A DNA stretch of 64,000 nucleotides from Vibrio crassostreae (GCF_024347415.1 NZ_AP025476.1:2976001-3040000); one strand, 5' to 3'. Shown: positions 11,509 through 21,823, numbered from the stretch's first letter. A program made the numbers and translations. Notes: a model not told the origin generated them from the sequence alone.

Positions 11509-12480
11509 TTATAGATCGTCGATGTAGCCTAACGAGCGAAGTGCACGCTCATCATCAGCCCAGCCAGATTTAACCTTGACCCAAGTCTCTAGGTAAACCT
11601 TACGGCCGAACAGTTCTTCCATATCGATACGCGCTTCACGACCAATCGTTTTGATTTTCTCGCCCGCTTTACCAATCACCATCTTCTTCTGACCAGTACG
11701 CTCAACAAGAATCAGTGCATTGATATGGAAGCCATCATTATCTGGGTTGTAATCGAAACGTTCAATTTCAACCGTTACCGAGTACGGTAGCTCATCACCC
11801 GTAAAGCGCATCAGCTTTTCACGGATAATTTCAGAGGCCATAAAACGTTGCGAGCGATCTGTCACGTATTCTTCCGGGAAGTGGTGTGTCGCTTTAGGTA
11901 AATGTTCACGTACGTGCTTACGCAGTACATCAATGTTTTTACCTTGCTTCGCTGAGATTGGCACAACGTCAATGAAGTCCATCTTCTTAGAGACTTCCAT
12001 CATGTGCTGCATCACATTAGTACGGTCTTGAACGTTATCTACTTTGTTGATGCAAAGTACAACTGGGAAGTCAGTCTTCTTCAGTTTGTTCAGAACCATC
12101 TCATCGTCGTCAGTCCAGTGAGTACCATCAACAAGGAAGAATACTAGATTCACATCACTCAGTGAGCTGTTCGCCGCACGGTTCATCAAGCGGTTAATTG
12201 CACGCTTTTCTTCAATATGAAGTCCAGGAGTATCAACAAAGATCGCTTGGTAATCACCCTCAGTTTCAACGCCCATAATACGGTGACGTGTCGTCTGTGG
12301 TTTACGTGATGTAATAGAAATCTTCTGACCCAGAATATGGTTCAGAAGCGTCGACTTACCTACGTTTGGGCGACCGACAATAGCGATGAAGCCACAGTGT
12401 TGGTTTTCCGGTAGACCTGTTTTTTTGCTATCAGATGAAAAGAATGCATCGATATCGAAATCTTGGTTGTTATCAGACAT
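11509..12480 (-). CDS. era: Ribosome-assembly GTPase Era
   Basis: Essential GTPase that binds the 3' end of 16S rRNA during 30S maturation. It is 323 residues, slightly longer than E. coli Era (301) because of an N-terminal extension of about 25 residues. G1 [13 protein letters not shown]3 DTPGLH and G4 NKVD are present, followed by a C-terminal KH domain with [14 protein letters not shown]. Its start overlaps the end of rnc by eight bases, the conserved rnc-era coupling. The extension could be shortened only if an internal start were used; FIAIVGRPN is where E. coli Era aligns. Confidence 0.97.
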   Translation of the reverse strand: MSDNNQDFDIDAFFSSDSKKTGLPENQHCGFIAIVGRPNVGKSTLLNHILGQKISITSRKPQTTRHRIMGVETEGDYQAIFVDTPGLHIEEKRAINRLMNRAANSSLSDVNLVFFLVDGTHWTDDDEMVLNKLKKTDFPVVLCINKVDNVQDRTNVMQHMMEVSKKMDFIDVVPISAKQGKNIDVLRKHVREHLPKATHHFPEEYVTDRSQRFMASEIIREKLMRFTGDELPYSVTVEIERFDYNPDNDGFHINALILVERTGQKKMVIGKAGEKIKTIGREARIDMEELFGRKVYLETWVKVKSGWADDERALRSLGYIDDL

Positions 12481-13150
12481 TGCTTAGTTGCTCTAATGCT
12501 GTTTCAGCAGCCGCTTGTTCTGCCTTGCGGCGGCTAGTGCCTTTACCGATAACAGGTTTATCCACACCTGCCACTTCACACTCAACCGTAAACTCTTGGT
12601 TGTGTGCTTCACCTTTAATATTAGTCACTGTGTAGACAGGCAGAGGATTTCTTCGACCTTGCAAAAACTCTTGTAGGCGAGTTTTCGGATCTTTTTGAGA
12701 TACTCCAGGCTGAATAGCATCTAGGCGAGATTGGTACCAGCTTAAAATAATGCCGCGAACCGTCTCGGTATCACTATCTAAATAGACAGCACCGATGATC
12801 GCTTCAACCGCATCCGCTAGAATAGAATCACGACGGAAACCGCCACTCTTCAACTCACCTGGACCTAATTTTAAGTAATCTCCTAGTTCGAATTCACGAC
12901 CTAGTTCTGCCAATGTATGACCACGTACTAATGTTGCACGCATGCGGCTCATATCACCTTCGTTTACTTTAGGGAAACGGTGGTAAAGATCATCAGCGAT
13001 AACAAAACTTAAAATTGAATCGCCCAGAAACTCAAGACGTTCATTATGTTTACCTGCGGCGCTGCGGTGAGTCAGCGCCAAGTGGATAAGATCGGCATCA
13101 TTAAACTGATAGCCAATCTTTCTCTCTAGTTTATCAATTGGAGAATTCAT
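12473..13150 (-). CDS. rnc: Ribonuclease III
   Basis: Double-strand-specific endoribonuclease that processes the rRNA precursor and many mRNAs. It is 225 residues (E. coli 226). The catalytic signature [12 protein letters not shown] and the metal-binding [13 protein letters not shown] motif form the RNase III domain; the C-terminal dsRNA-binding domain (about 155-225) ends in [18 protein letters not shown]. It is 26 bp downstream of lepB and overlaps era. Confidence 0.98.
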   Translation of the reverse strand: MNSPIDKLERKIGYQFNDADLIHLALTHRSAAGKHNERLEFLGDSILSFVIADDLYHRFPKVNEGDMSRMRATLVRGHTLAELGREFELGDYLKLGPGELKSGGFRRDSILADAVEAIIGAVYLDSDTETVRGIILSWYQSRLDAIQPGVSQKDPKTRLQEFLQGRRNPLPVYTVTNIKGEAHNQEFTVECEVAGVDKPVIGKGTSRRKAEQAAAETALEQLSNV

Positions 13151-13176
13151 GCTCTCTCGATGTGTTAATTGATCGA

Positions 13177-14073
13177 TTAATGAATCCCACCGATGCGATT
13201 AAAACGCACACCAGTAGGAATCCATGTTGGAAGTACACTGTCTGAACCGCGTTCGAATTCGAAGCTTATCCAAATAGCAACGGCCTTACCAACAAGGTTT
13301 GCTTCAGGGACAAAGCCCCAGTAACGGCTATCAGCACTGTTATCACGGTTATCACCCATCACAAAGTACTGGCCTTCTGGAACGACCCACTCGTTAACAC
13401 CATTGCGAGGCTGATATGCTTGCACACGATCACGGCGTAATGGGTTAACTAAAATTTGGTGCTCAACATCTCCAAGCTGTTCATTCAGCTGAATCAGAGG
13501 CACACCATCTTGAATAAATTGGCTCTCTTCAACGTGACTTAGTTTCACTGGTTCACAGCTACTTGTACCCTTCGCCTGAATACAGATCTCTTTACGACTG
13601 CTGTAGCGAATAGTGTCACCTGGCATACCAACAACACGCTTAATGTAGTCGATGTTTGGCTGAGGTGGGTACTTAAATACGATTGAATCACCGCGTTCTG
13701 GCTTGCCTGTTTCTACCAATTGAGTGCGCCATACTGGGTCTTTTAGACCGTACGCGTACTTCTCTACCAAGATAAAATCACCAACCAAAAGGGTTGGCAT
13801 CATCGAGCCTGATGGGATTTGAAACGGTTCATAGATGAATGAACGCAAGATCAAAACAAATGCAATTACCGGGAAAATGGACACACTGTTCTCAACCCAC
13901 CAAGGCTGAGCCGTAACTTTTGCGCTGGTTTCAGCGTCTAGGCCATTCGATTGTGCTTCAACGTCAGCAAGCTTTTGCTGGCGCTTCTTCGCCCACACAA
14001 ACTTTTCCAACGCCCATACAATGCCGGTCACTAGAGTTACGATCACTAAGATAAGCGAAAATGTATTAGCCAT
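13177..14073 (-). CDS. lepB: Signal peptidase I
   Basis: Inner-membrane serine endopeptidase that removes signal peptides from secreted proteins. It is 298 residues, somewhat shorter than E. coli LepB (324). Two N-terminal membrane segments (about 4-22 and 62-80) anchor a periplasmic catalytic domain with the Ser-Lys dyad: Ser90 in PSGSMMPT and Lys145 in [11 protein letters not shown]; the box [14 protein letters not shown] is also present. It lies between lepA and rnc as in E. coli. Confidence 0.97.
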   Translation of the reverse strand: MANTFSLILVIVTLVTGIVWALEKFVWAKKRQQKLADVEAQSNGLDAETSAKVTAQPWWVENSVSIFPVIAFVLILRSFIYEPFQIPSGSMMPTLLVGDFILVEKYAYGLKDPVWRTQLVETGKPERGDSIVFKYPPQPNIDYIKRVVGMPGDTIRYSSRKEICIQAKGTSSCEPVKLSHVEESQFIQDGVPLIQLNEQLGDVEHQILVNPLRRDRVQAYQPRNGVNEWVVPEGQYFVMGDNRDNSADSRYWGFVPEANLVGKAVAIWISFEFERGSDSVLPTWIPTGVRFNRIGGIH

Positions 14074-14112
14074 TGATATCCCTTAAATTTCATTTCTTTA
14101 AAAATAACGAAA

Positions 14113-14135
14113 GTGAAAGAGCATAACTCTTTCAC
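14113..14135 (-). terminator. Hairpin after lepA, before lepB
   Basis: GTGAAAGAG pairs with CTCTTTCAC over five bases; on the minus strand it is followed by a T-rich but interrupted tail. It sits just upstream of lepB and may attenuate rather than end the lepA-lepB transcript. Confidence 0.4.
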
Positions 14136-14156
14136 TCTGCTTAATATTTCTAATTT

Positions 14157-14318
14157 GTATCAATCATGCTGACTAAATGCTGGGAAGATTACGCAGGAAA
14201 AATCGTTTAGTTCGAGGCGCAAAGTGCAGTGACTAGTGGGCCTAATTGCAATCTTTGCAACAAAGAAATAAACGATTTTAACCACTAATATTCAGCAGAT
14301 AGTTAGTGCGATTGATAC
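14157..14318. repeat. MITE-like 162-bp element abutting lepA stop
   Basis: The element begins GTATCAATC (14157-14165) and ends GATTGATAC (14310-14318), an exact 9-bp inverted terminal repeat. The similarity continues inwards (GACTAAATGCTG on one side, the reverse complement of CAGCAGATAGTTAGT on the other). Its right end is directly next to the lepA stop codon at 14319-14321. It has no reading frame. The sequence recalls a dispersed intergenic element of Vibrio chromosomes, by memory only. Confidence 0.65.
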
Positions 14319-16112
14319 CTAGTCTTTTCCAACGTGAAGGATTGCAAGGAAAGCTTCTTGAGGCAGTTCAACGTTACCGATCTGCTTCATACGCTTCTTA
14401 CCTTCTTTTTGTTTCTTAAGAAGTTTCTTCTTACGACTGATATCACCACCGTAACATTTTGCGATTACGTTCTTACGCAGTTGTTTTACTGTAGAGCGAG
14501 CAATGATGTGGTTACCAATCGCTGCTTGAATCGCGATATCGAACATCTGACGAGGGATGAATTCTTTCATCTTCTCTACCAGTAGACGACCACGAGACTG
14601 AGCAATATCTTTGTGCGTAATGATCGCTAGAGCATCAACCGTTTCGCCATTCAGTAATACGTCTACACGTACCATGTTTGATGGCTCGTAACGTTGGAAG
14701 TTGTAATCCAATGATGCGTAACCGCGAGACGTTGACTTCAGACGGTCGAAGAAGTCGAGAACTACTTCAGCCATAGGAAGATCGTACGTCACAGCAACTT
14801 GATTACCGTGGTAAACCATGTCTACTTGTACGCCACGCTTCTCTACACACAGTGTGATTACGTTACCTAGGTAATCCGAAGGTACCAGGATATTACAGCG
14901 TGCAATTGGTTCACGAATTTCTTCTAGGTCATTAACCGCTGGCAGTTTAGCCGGGCTATCAACGTAAAGAACCGTTTTATCTGTTTTTACAACTTCATAC
15001 ACTACTGTTGGTGCAGTCGTGATTAGGTCTAGGTCGTATTCACGCTCTAGACGCTCTTGGATGATCTCCATGTGAAGCATGCCTAAGAAGCCACAACGGA
15101 AACCAAAACCAAGTGCTGCTGAACTTTCTGGTTCAAAGAACAATGACGCATCGTTCAGGCTTAGCTTGCCTAACGCGTCACGGAAGTTTTCGTAGTCATC
15201 AGATGATACAGGGAATAGACCTGCGTATACCTGAGGCTTAACTTTTTGGAAACCAGGCAGACGTTCAGTGCTGCCGCCTTTTGCAAGCGTCAACGTATCA
15301 CCAACTGGTGCACCTAGGATGTCTTTAATACCACAAACAACCCAACCTACTTCGCCAGTATTTAGCTCAGTGGTGTCGATTTGCTTAGGCGTGAAGATAC
15401 CTAGACGGTCAACACCCCAAACTTGGTCTGTCGACATTACTCGAATCTTGTCGTTCTTCTTCAGCTTACCGTTTTTAATACGAACCAAAGAAACTACGCC
15501 AAGGTAGTTATCGAACCAAGAGTCAATGATCAACGCTTGTAGAGGCGCTTCAGGATCACCTTCCGGTGGTGGGATAGCCGTTACGATGTTTTCTAGAACA
15601 TCATCTACGCCTAAACCTGTTTTAGCAGAACAGCGAGTCGCTTCCATCGCATCGATGCCAACGATCTCTTCGATCTCTTCAGCAACACGCTCTGGTTCAG
15701 CAGCTGGTAGGTCAATCTTGTTCAAGATTGGCACTACTTCCAGCTCCATTTCGATTGCTGTGTAACAGTTTGCTAGAGTTTGTGCTTCAACACCTTGGCC
15801 TGCATCCACTACAAGTAGTGCGCCTTCACAAGCCGCTAGAGAACGAGATACTTCGTAAGAGAAGTCTACGTGTCCAGGAGTGTCGATAAAGTTAAGCTGG
15901 TAAGTTTCACCATCTTTAGCTTTGTAATCTAAAGTCACACTCTGCGCTTTAATTGTAATACCACGCTCGCGTTCTATATCCATAGAATCGAGGACTTGAG
16001 CTGCCATCTCACGTTCACTTAATCCTCCACAAACTTGGATTAAGCGGTCAGAAAGGGTCGACTTACCGTGGTCGATGTGGGCGATAATCGAAAAATTACG
16101 AATGTGCTTCAT
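14319..16112 (-). CDS. lepA: Elongation factor 4 (LepA)
   Basis: Ribosome-binding translational GTPase (EF4) implicated in 30S assembly and back-translocation under stress. It is 597 residues (E. coli 599). The G domain has [28 protein letters not shown] and [10 protein letters not shown]; it is followed by EF-G-like domains II, III and V and the unique C-terminal domain ([20 protein letters not shown]). It is the first gene of the lepA-lepB-rnc-era segment, with a 137-bp gap after rseC. Confidence 0.98.
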   Translation of the reverse strand: MKHIRNFSIIAHIDHGKSTLSDRLIQVCGGLSEREMAAQVLDSMDIERERGITIKAQSVTLDYKAKDGETYQLNFIDTPGHVDFSYEVSRSLAACEGALLVVDAGQGVEAQTLANCYTAIEMELEVVPILNKIDLPAAEPERVAEEIEEIVGIDAMEATRCSAKTGLGVDDVLENIVTAIPPPEGDPEAPLQALIIDSWFDNYLGVVSLVRIKNGKLKKNDKIRVMSTDQVWGVDRLGIFTPKQIDTTELNTGEVGWVVCGIKDILGAPVGDTLTLAKGGSTERLPGFQKVKPQVYAGLFPVSSDDYENFRDALGKLSLNDASLFFEPESSAALGFGFRCGFLGMLHMEIIQERLEREYDLDLITTAPTVVYEVVKTDKTVLYVDSPAKLPAVNDLEEIREPIARCNILVPSDYLGNVITLCVEKRGVQVDMVYHGNQVAVTYDLPMAEVVLDFFDRLKSTSRGYASLDYNFQRYEPSNMVRVDVLLNGETVDALAIITHKDIAQSRGRLLVEKMKEFIPRQMFDIAIQAAIGNHIIARSTVKQLRKNVIAKCYGGDISRKKKLLKKQKEGKKRMKQIGNVELPQEAFLAILHVGKD

Positions 16113-16249
16113 AGGCTTGGTGTGACTAAACTCTTTGAATAGGGATAATAAGAAAGCCGCGACACGTCCAATCTACAGTCAGCATTGGTGGCGGCATTTC
16201 AATCAAGTTGGCAGATTCTACCCAATTTAAGGGCAAGAAGCATCATAAA

Positions 16250-16720
16250 TTAGACGAGAGACTCACCAAGGATTCGAATCAAGACGACTTCTTGCTTGGA
16301 TTTGTCTTCCATGGGTTTGGCTAGCCGCTTCGCTAAGGCAATCCCACCAGCAGTAAACAGTGCTGCACTTAAGATAACAATACCCTCGCCCCCTTGAAGT
16401 AAGGGTTGCAACAAGAGTTGTCCAAAACCAGCACCAATCATCAACATGAAAAGTGGGATCAGATAAACGATCGCCGCCGACTGAAGTAGGCTTTTTTCTG
16501 GAAAGCCAATTTCTACGATTTGTCCTGCTTTGACTAAGCTTTTGGTTTTAAGCTGCCAAAACAAAGATTTATTGCCAACAGCCTTAGTCACAATACCTGT
16601 TCCGCAGCTTTTTTGAGAAGAACAACTGCTGCAACTGGTTTGTTGCTCGCAGCTCAGTTGAACAAAATATTGCTTACCTTTTTGTTCAACCGAGCTAACG
16701 GTCGCCAGCGCGGTCATCAT
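16250..16720 (-). CDS. rseC: Sigma-E regulatory protein RseC
   Basis: Inner-membrane protein, last gene of the rpoE operon, with a minor positive effect on sigma E and similarity to SoxR-reducing RsxC-associated proteins. It is 156 residues. The N-terminal cytoplasmic part has a four-Cys cluster (CSSCSSQKSC plus an upstream Cys), followed by two transmembrane helices (about 82-100 and 108-128). Its ATG overlaps the rseB stop (ATGA), so translation is coupled. A second in-frame ATG directly follows the first; the overlapping one is kept. Confidence 0.93.
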   Translation of the reverse strand: MMTALATVSSVEQKGKQYFVQLSCEQQTSCSSCSSQKSCGTGIVTKAVGNKSLFWQLKTKSLVKAGQIVEIGFPEKSLLQSAAIVYLIPLFMLMIGAGFGQLLLQPLLQGGEGIVILSAALFTAGGIALAKRLAKPMEDKSKQEVVLIRILGESLV

Positions 16721-17679
16721 TGCGCTGGTTCCAATTTATTAAACGTAACTGATTGAGCAATACGTTTGGCGGTTGCTGGCGGAATATCACCAACCACAGA
16801 AATTTCTTTATCGCCAATCACTAAGCTGTGTAAGGTTCTGCGTCCTTGACGTACCAATTGCCCTTTCAATGAATGTTCGTCTTTATCGGCGATATAAACC
16901 GAAAAGCTAAACAATCCATCACTGAAAAGCTGACTTTCAACCATTTTATCGGTCGCAGCCATTTGATAGCGGCTAAGCTCTTTTGACTTAAACCCTTCAG
17001 GAATCCAAGACGCTTGCCAGTTAGTTTCACTCACTAAGCCTTCCGGCAGTGATAAGACTTTTGGTAATTGAGCTTGGTTCAAGCCACCCATCGCCTCAGC
17101 AATCTTGTCGTTCACCACGTAAGAGATCGTGCGGTACTGTTCAAGCACTTCGCCATCACGGTCCAAAAGGTCGGCACGCAAAGGAAGGCTTGTTTTCTCG
17201 TCTACCCAAACCACGTAAGAATAGCGAAGGCCATCTTTCGGCACGACCCGCAGTACTTGAGTAGTGCTGCCCGCTTCACGAGAGCGCCCAACTTTTACGA
17301 AGTCGTAGTACTGATTCAGTGATTCGATATCTCTATTAATCATCGGAATAACAGGTGCAACCATACTGCCAGACTGAATCGTAAATGGCTCTGTACCCGG
17401 TTCGATGTAGCTAACTTCATTGCCACGTCGAATGACTTCACGAACAGGGCCGCTTAGGTAAACAAGGTGTGCAAGTTGTTGGTCGTCGTTAACTGCATGG
17501 CGATAAACAAGAGGTTCAATACTGCTCTTCTTTATCAATATGTAGGAGAGTTCGTAATTTAGATGCTGACTGGCCTCGTTCATTTGATGCAACAAGGCCT
17601 TTGCAGTGGTTTCCTCTGCAAAGGCTGTTGGAGACATCAAGCTGAACAGTGTCAGTGCACTGACCAGGATTTTCTTCAT
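16717..17679 (-). CDS. rseB: Sigma-E factor regulatory protein RseB
   Basis: Periplasmic protein that binds RseA and shields it from DegS cleavage; lipopolysaccharide and lipid signals release it. It is 320 residues (E. coli 318) with a Sec signal peptide (MKKILVSALTLFSLMSPTAFA). The MucB/RseB N-terminal LolA-like domain (about 25-200) precedes a C-terminal domain (about 220-315) ending QSVTFNKLEPAQ. Start and stop overlap rseA and rseC by four bases each. Confidence 0.95.
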   Translation of the reverse strand: MKKILVSALTLFSLMSPTAFAEETTAKALLHQMNEASQHLNYELSYILIKKSSIEPLVYRHAVNDDQQLAHLVYLSGPVREVIRRGNEVSYIEPGTEPFTIQSGSMVAPVIPMINRDIESLNQYYDFVKVGRSREAGSTTQVLRVVPKDGLRYSYVVWVDEKTSLPLRADLLDRDGEVLEQYRTISYVVNDKIAEAMGGLNQAQLPKVLSLPEGLVSETNWQASWIPEGFKSKELSRYQMAATDKMVESQLFSDGLFSFSVYIADKDEHSLKGQLVRQGRRTLHSLVIGDKEISVVGDIPPATAKRIAQSVTFNKLEPAQ

Positions 17680-18299
17680 TCAATGTCCGATTCTAGATGT
17701 GCATCTTGCATTGGCGATGCATCACTGTTTAGTCTTAGCTGAAGCTCATAATCTTCTAGCATTGCATGAACGCGTTTACGCTGCTCTTGCAAGTTAGCTT
17801 CCGATGCCGGCTTCTCAACAGAGTCACGCGTTAAACTTACTGGTTCCGCAGAACCCGCAAATGGAATCGTCTGGAGTACAGGCAACTGCTCTGGAGCTGC
17901 AGGGTCGCTGCCACCATATTGTTGAACACCTAATACAACCGCCAATGAAACACACGCTGCTACGGCAACTTGTCCAAACTGTTGTAACCAAGCCGGAAGC
18001 TGACGCTTCGCTTGCTGAGGTTTAGGCTGCTCTTCAATTGGAGCAACAGTAGGTTCAACATTCACTTGGTGCAGGTTCGGCATTGCACTATGTGCAGGCT
18101 CAGCTTCAAGCGCTGCTGCCACATTGTTAGCAATGTTCCAATCTTGAGTTTCTGGCGCATCCCCACGCATAACATCACCAATTAAATGGTAACTCTGCCA
18201 GGTATCCATGCTTTCTTGATCAGATTCAAGATCTACAATGAGAGCTTTATCGATCGTTTCACCATCCATGAGTGCCGAAAGCTTTTCTTTATCAGCCAT
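17676..18299 (-). CDS. rseA: Anti-sigma-E factor RseA
   Basis: Single-pass inner-membrane anti-sigma factor that holds RpoE until DegS and RseP cleave it. It is 207 residues from the chosen start. The N-terminal anti-sigma domain opens MADKEKLSALMDGE, aligning with E. coli MQKEQLSALMDGE; the TM segment is about residues 105-122 (VAVAACVSLAVVLGV) and the periplasmic tail carries the RseB contact region. The frame is open four codons upstream (to 18311), but homology favours the inner ATG. It lies 26 bp after rpoE. Confidence 0.93.
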   Translation of the reverse strand: MADKEKLSALMDGETIDKALIVDLESDQESMDTWQSYHLIGDVMRGDAPETQDWNIANNVAAALEAEPAHSAMPNLHQVNVEPTVAPIEEQPKPQQAKRQLPAWLQQFGQVAVAACVSLAVVLGVQQYGGSDPAAPEQLPVLQTIPFAGSAEPVSLTRDSVEKPASEANLQEQRKRVHAMLEDYELQLRLNSDASPMQDAHLESDIE

Positions 18300-18325
18300 T
18301 ATTTTCACCATAATTATTACAAGTT

Positions 18326-18904
18326 CTAGCGTTGCAAAAGAGGTTTGATTTTCTTTTCCACTGCTTCACGAGCTCGGAAAATACGCGAACGTACGGTTCC
18401 TACAGGGCAATCCATTACTTCTGCAATCTCTTCGTAGCTCAAACCTTCGAGCTCACGCAACGTCATTGCAGTTTTTAAGTCTTCTGGTAACGCTTCAATC
18501 GCTCCAAAAACGACTTGTTTCAATTCTTTTGACAGCGTTAAGTTCTCAGGGTTCGATATTTCTTTTAACGCGCTGCCTGTTTCGTAATATTCTGCATCTT
18601 CTGCATCTACATCGGTTGCTGGCGGCCTACGGCTTTGGGCAACGATATGATTTTTAGCGGTGTTCACGGCAATTCGGTACAACCATGTATAGAAGGCACT
18701 CTCGCCACGAAAGTTAGGTATCGCGCGGTAAGCTTTAATAAAAGCTTCTTGTGCTACATCAGGTACATCACCGGAATTATTCACGTATCGAGAGATAAGA
18801 TTACAAACTTTGTTTTGATACTTAACCACTAGTAAGTTAAATGCCTGCTTATCTCCACTCTGAACTCGCTCAATCAACACTTGATCGGTTAGCTGCTCGT
18901 TCAT
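18326..18904 (-). CDS. rpoE: RNA polymerase sigma-E factor
   Basis: ECF sigma factor for the envelope stress response. It is 192 residues (E. coli 191). Region 2 includes YVNNSGDVPDVAQEAFIKAYRAIPNFRGESAFYTW (given in parts: DVAQEAFIKAYRA and FYTWLYRIA), and region 4 includes LEGLSYEEIAEVMDCPVGTV. It heads the rpoE-rseA-rseB-rseC operon and is divergent from nadB. A sigma-E-type promoter lies 100 bp upstream at 19004-19031, consistent with autoregulation. Confidence 0.98.
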   Translation of the reverse strand: MNEQLTDQVLIERVQSGDKQAFNLLVVKYQNKVCNLISRYVNNSGDVPDVAQEAFIKAYRAIPNFRGESAFYTWLYRIAVNTAKNHIVAQSRRPPATDVDAEDAEYYETGSALKEISNPENLTLSKELKQVVFGAIEALPEDLKTAMTLRELEGLSYEEIAEVMDCPVGTVRSRIFRAREAVEKKIKPLLQR

Positions 18905-19003
18905 TCGAGCGGGTACTCCTATTGTTATAACCCTTACCTTCGCAGATATGGGTACTAATTATGCGAAATGTAGTATTGACACCACCGTCTACAAGAGCAC
19001 TAT

Positions 19004-19031
19004 TGTGACTAAGCCAAATACCGAAAGTTCC
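19004..19031 (-). promoter_or_regulatory. Sigma-E-type promoter of rpoE
   Basis: On the minus strand GGAACTT (complement of 19025-19031) and GTCACA (complement of 19004-19009) are separated by 15 bases. This fits the known sigma-E consensus (GGAACTT, 15-16 bases, then a GTCTAA/GTCAAA-type -10). It lies about 100 bp upstream of rpoE, as expected for autoregulation. Confidence 0.75.
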
Positions 19032-19183
19032 AACTTTCTTAAAATTATTTGCCATTATTGTTTCACAATGTGATGTAATAAAAATAGCTATCCCTATCAA
19101 TTTGGGGAAACTTGAGCAAAAGCAATGGTATTGAGCAATTAAATATTTCTAGATAGCTGTCTATATATTGATTTTGCATAGCG

Positions 19184-19212
19184 TTTAAGGATGACTCTGG
19201 AGAGATTATAAC
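19184..19212 (+). promoter_or_regulatory. Possible sigma-70 promoter for nadB
   Basis: TTTAAG at 19184-19189 and TATAAC at 19207-19212 with a 17-base spacer, about 80 bp before the chosen nadB start. Only moderate agreement with consensus. The rest of the 389-bp rpoE-nadB gap shows no gene. Confidence 0.35.
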
Positions 19213-19293
19213 AGTCTTACCCAAACTCCTAAAACAAGACAAAGTCAATTGAGAGTGGACAACTCGACTATAGCCCGGGATTTAATAAGTTTT

Positions 19294-20910
19294 ATGAACG
19301 CAAACCGTGAACATCAGTGTGATGTATTAGTGGTAGGAAGTGGTGCGGCAGGCTTGTCATTAGCCTTACGCGTAGCAGAACATGCAAAAGTAATTGTATT
19401 AAGCAAAGGACCACGCAGCGAAGGATCGACGTATTACGCACAAGGTGGTATCGCCGCGGTGTTCGATGAGTCGGACAGTATTGAGTCTCATGTAGAGGAT
19501 ACTCAAATTGCTGGGGCTGGGTTATGCGAAGAAGATACAGTTCAATTCATTGCTGAAAATGCGAAAGAGTGTGTGCAATGGCTGATTGATGGTGGTGTTC
19601 CATTTGATAAAGATGAAAACAGCACAGAAGGCCAACCAAAATATCACCTCACTCGTGAAGGTGGCCACAGTCACCGCAGAATTCTGCACGCAGCCGATGC
19701 AACGGGCATGGCGATGCAAACCTCACTACAAGATAACGTCAACAACCACCCAAATATCGAGATCTTCGAGCGCCACAATGCGCTGGATTTGATCACTGAA
19801 GATAAGATTGGTGGTTCAAAAGACAAGGTGATCGGTGCCTACATTTGGAACCGTAACCAAGAACACGTTGAAACCGTGCGCGCTAAATTTGTTGTATTAG
19901 CAACAGGCGGCGCTTCAAAGGTTTACCAATACACCTCTAACCCAGATGTCTCCTCAGGTGATGGTATTGCTATCGCTTGGCGTGCAGGTTGTCGTGTGGC
20001 AAATCTTGAGTTCAATCAGTTCCACCCAACTTGTTTATTCCACCCAGAAGCGCGTAACTTCCTACTGACGGAAGCACTGCGTGGTGAAGGTGCTTACTTG
20101 CGCCGCCCAGATGGTTCTCGTTTTATGAAGGACTTCGATGAGCGCGGTGAGCTGGCTCCACGTGATGTGGTTGCTCGGGCAATTGACTTCGAAATGAAGC
20201 GCTTGGGTGCCGACTGCATGTATGTTGATATCAGCCACAAGCCTGAAGAATTCATCACAACGCACTTCCCAATGATCCATACTCGCTTGATGGACTTGGG
20301 CATCGATATGACCAAAGAGCCAATCCCTATCGTACCAGCTGCTCACTACACTTGTGGTGGTGTAATGGTTAATAAGCAAGGTCAAACCGACCTGACTAAC
20401 TTGTATGCGATTGGCGAAGTGAGCTATACCGGCTTACACGGTGCAAACCGTATGGCTTCTAACTCACTGCTTGAGTGTGTGGTTTACGCATGGGCAGCAG
20501 CAAAAGATATCGTTGAGAACATCGACCAATCTCAATTGTGTGCTGAACTGCCTGCATGGGATGAAAGCCAAGTAACCAACAGTGATGAAGAAGTTATCAT
20601 TCAGCACAACTGGCACGAGCTACGTCTATTCATGTGGGATTACATGGGCATTGTTCGAACGGATAAGCGCCTTGAACGTGCACTGCGCCGTATTCAGATG
20701 TTGCAGCAAGAGACTCATGAGTACTACAGCTACTTCAAGGTTTCGAATAACCTATTAGAACTGCGTAACTTGCTACAAGTGGCTGAGCTAATGGTTCGCT
20801 GTGCAATGCAACGTAAAGAGAGCCGCGGCCTGCACTACACGTTGGACTATCCAGAACTTGCAGAAGACAGCGGCCCAACGATTCTGACGCCAGAAAAGCG
20901 CCAATCATAA
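19294..20910 (+). CDS. nadB: L-aspartate oxidase
   Basis: FAD enzyme that oxidises L-aspartate to iminoaspartate, the first step of de novo NAD synthesis (NadA follows). It is 538 residues from the chosen start (E. coli 540). The N-terminal dinucleotide motif [15 protein letters not shown], the active-site region [20 protein letters not shown] and [11 protein letters not shown] are typical of the succinate dehydrogenase/fumarate reductase flavoprotein family. The frame is open to 19249, but the protein from [11 protein letters not shown] aligns with homologues, so that ATG is used. It is divergent from rpoE as in E. coli. Confidence 0.96.
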   Translation: MNANREHQCDVLVVGSGAAGLSLALRVAEHAKVIVLSKGPRSEGSTYYAQGGIAAVFDESDSIESHVEDTQIAGAGLCEEDTVQFIAENAKECVQWLIDGGVPFDKDENSTEGQPKYHLTREGGHSHRRILHAADATGMAMQTSLQDNVNNHPNIEIFERHNALDLITEDKIGGSKDKVIGAYIWNRNQEHVETVRAKFVVLATGGASKVYQYTSNPDVSSGDGIAIAWRAGCRVANLEFNQFHPTCLFHPEARNFLLTEALRGEGAYLRRPDGSRFMKDFDERGELAPRDVVARAIDFEMKRLGADCMYVDISHKPEEFITTHFPMIHTRLMDLGIDMTKEPIPIVPAAHYTCGGVMVNKQGQTDLTNLYAIGEVSYTGLHGANRMASNSLLECVVYAWAAAKDIVENIDQSQLCAELPAWDESQVTNSDEEVIIQHNWHELRLFMWDYMGIVRTDKRLERALRRIQMLQQETHEYYSYFKVSNNLLELRNLLQVAELMVRCAMQRKESRGLHYTLDYPELAEDSGPTILTPEKRQS

Positions 20911-20964
20911 TTATGGGTTAAGCGTGCTTAGCTAATTAGTCGTCAGCGAAAAGTGATTAAACGA

Positions 20965-20989
20965 AAGGGAGCCGAGTGCTCCCTTTTCT
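20965..20989 (+). terminator. Terminator after nadB
   Basis: AAGGGAGC pairs with GCTCCCTT over five bases, followed by TTCTTTTG on the plus strand. Confidence 0.75.
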
Positions 20990-21028
20990 TTTGTCTAATG
21001 CTTTCTTTTATCTAATACTTTGGCTGAC

Positions 21029-21448
21029 CTAGCACGCTCGTTGTAAGTTCGCCAGAAAGTGACGATATTCATTCTCGCAACAGCTGTCGCGCCAAAGCAA
21101 TACCGAGTACCCACACTCAAACTGCAATTTAACAAAGAACTGCGCCCAGATCTTATCCACGGACTTTAGAATATAACGTCGGTCATTCAATCGGATCTCA
21201 CCATCTTCTTTATAATCAAAACGACCATGAGCACTATTCAAAATCAGATGGTTGGTTTTAAACAGATGGATCAGCAGTGCTAAACAATAAAGGCTAGCGG
21301 CAAGTGGAATAGAAGATAGGACGATGAAAAACAAAAGGCACCCGAAAACAGTGCCTTTTGCGAATAATGCGGAATATGAAGGGTTAAGCTGGAGCTTAAC
21401 GAACCTTGCTGAGGTTGTGTGCGACAATTTTATCAACCATTGATGCAT
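21029..21448 (-). CDS. ygfX: YgfX-family membrane protein
   Basis: Small inner-membrane protein of the YgfX (CptA) family, 139 residues, recognised mainly by size, two N-terminal membrane helices (about 32-50 and 50-66) and its position next to sdhE. In E. coli YgfX has been reported to inhibit FtsZ and MreB and was proposed as a toxin with SdhE (CptB) as antitoxin; that role is disputed. Its C-terminal half is basic-hydrophobic (RFDYKEDGEIRLNDRRYIL). The reading frame overlaps sdhE by 53 bases, unusually long, and no good ribosome binding site precedes the ATG, so the true start may be downstream (for example an in-frame TTG). Confidence 0.7.
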   Translation of the reverse strand: MHQWLIKLSHTTSARFVKLQLNPSYSALFAKGTVFGCLLFFIVLSSIPLAASLYCLALLIHLFKTNHLILNSAHGRFDYKEDGEIRLNDRRYILKSVDKIWAQFFVKLQFECGYSVLLWRDSCCENEYRHFLANLQRAC

Positions 21449-21656
21449 GACCTAGGTTTTCACTGCGTCCGTGTCCCATCACCCAAGTAAACAAATCTGG
21501 GTCATCACACTCTAGTAGAGAAACAAACTCGCGCTGTTCCTGCTCTTGCAATGAATCAAAACACTCTTCAAAAAATGGCATGATGACTACATCAAGTTCT
21601 AACATGCCGCGACGGCAACCCCATTTAATTCGTGCTTTCTGCTCTGCAGTGTACAT
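21396..21656 (-). CDS. sdhE: FAD assembly factor SdhE
   Basis: Small cytoplasmic factor (formerly YgfY/CptB) needed for covalent attachment of FAD to succinate dehydrogenase SdhA. It is 86 residues (E. coli 88). The conserved RGMLELD motif (residues 15-21) that contacts the flavoprotein is intact, as is the DPDLFTWVMG segment. It precedes and overlaps ygfX and is divergent from ygfZ, as in E. coli. Confidence 0.95.
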   Translation of the reverse strand: MYTAEQKARIKWGCRRGMLELDVVIMPFFEECFDSLQEQEQREFVSLLECDDPDLFTWVMGHGRSENLGHASMVDKIVAHNLSKVR

Positions 21657-21823
21657 TGGCTATCCTCACCTATAATTTTTCTTTCTCGGAGTGTAACAAG
21701 TCATACGCTCTGCAACTACTATGTGAGTCACAGTCCCTATCTAAGCTCACAAAAAAACCTAGGCTGACAAAGAAACAGAACCGGATTAACATAGAGCCAA
21801 ATAAAATTCTTAGGAAAGATAAA

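Noticed and set aside
18870..19248. Two minus-strand frames of 60-76 residues upstream of rpoE
   Set aside because: Overlap the divergent promoter region, including the sigma-E promoter, and show no family features.
21029..21656. Toxin-antitoxin system (sdhE-ygfX)
   Set aside because: SdhE is a well-supported flavinylation factor and the toxin-antitoxin role of YgfX is disputed, so the pair is annotated as housekeeping.
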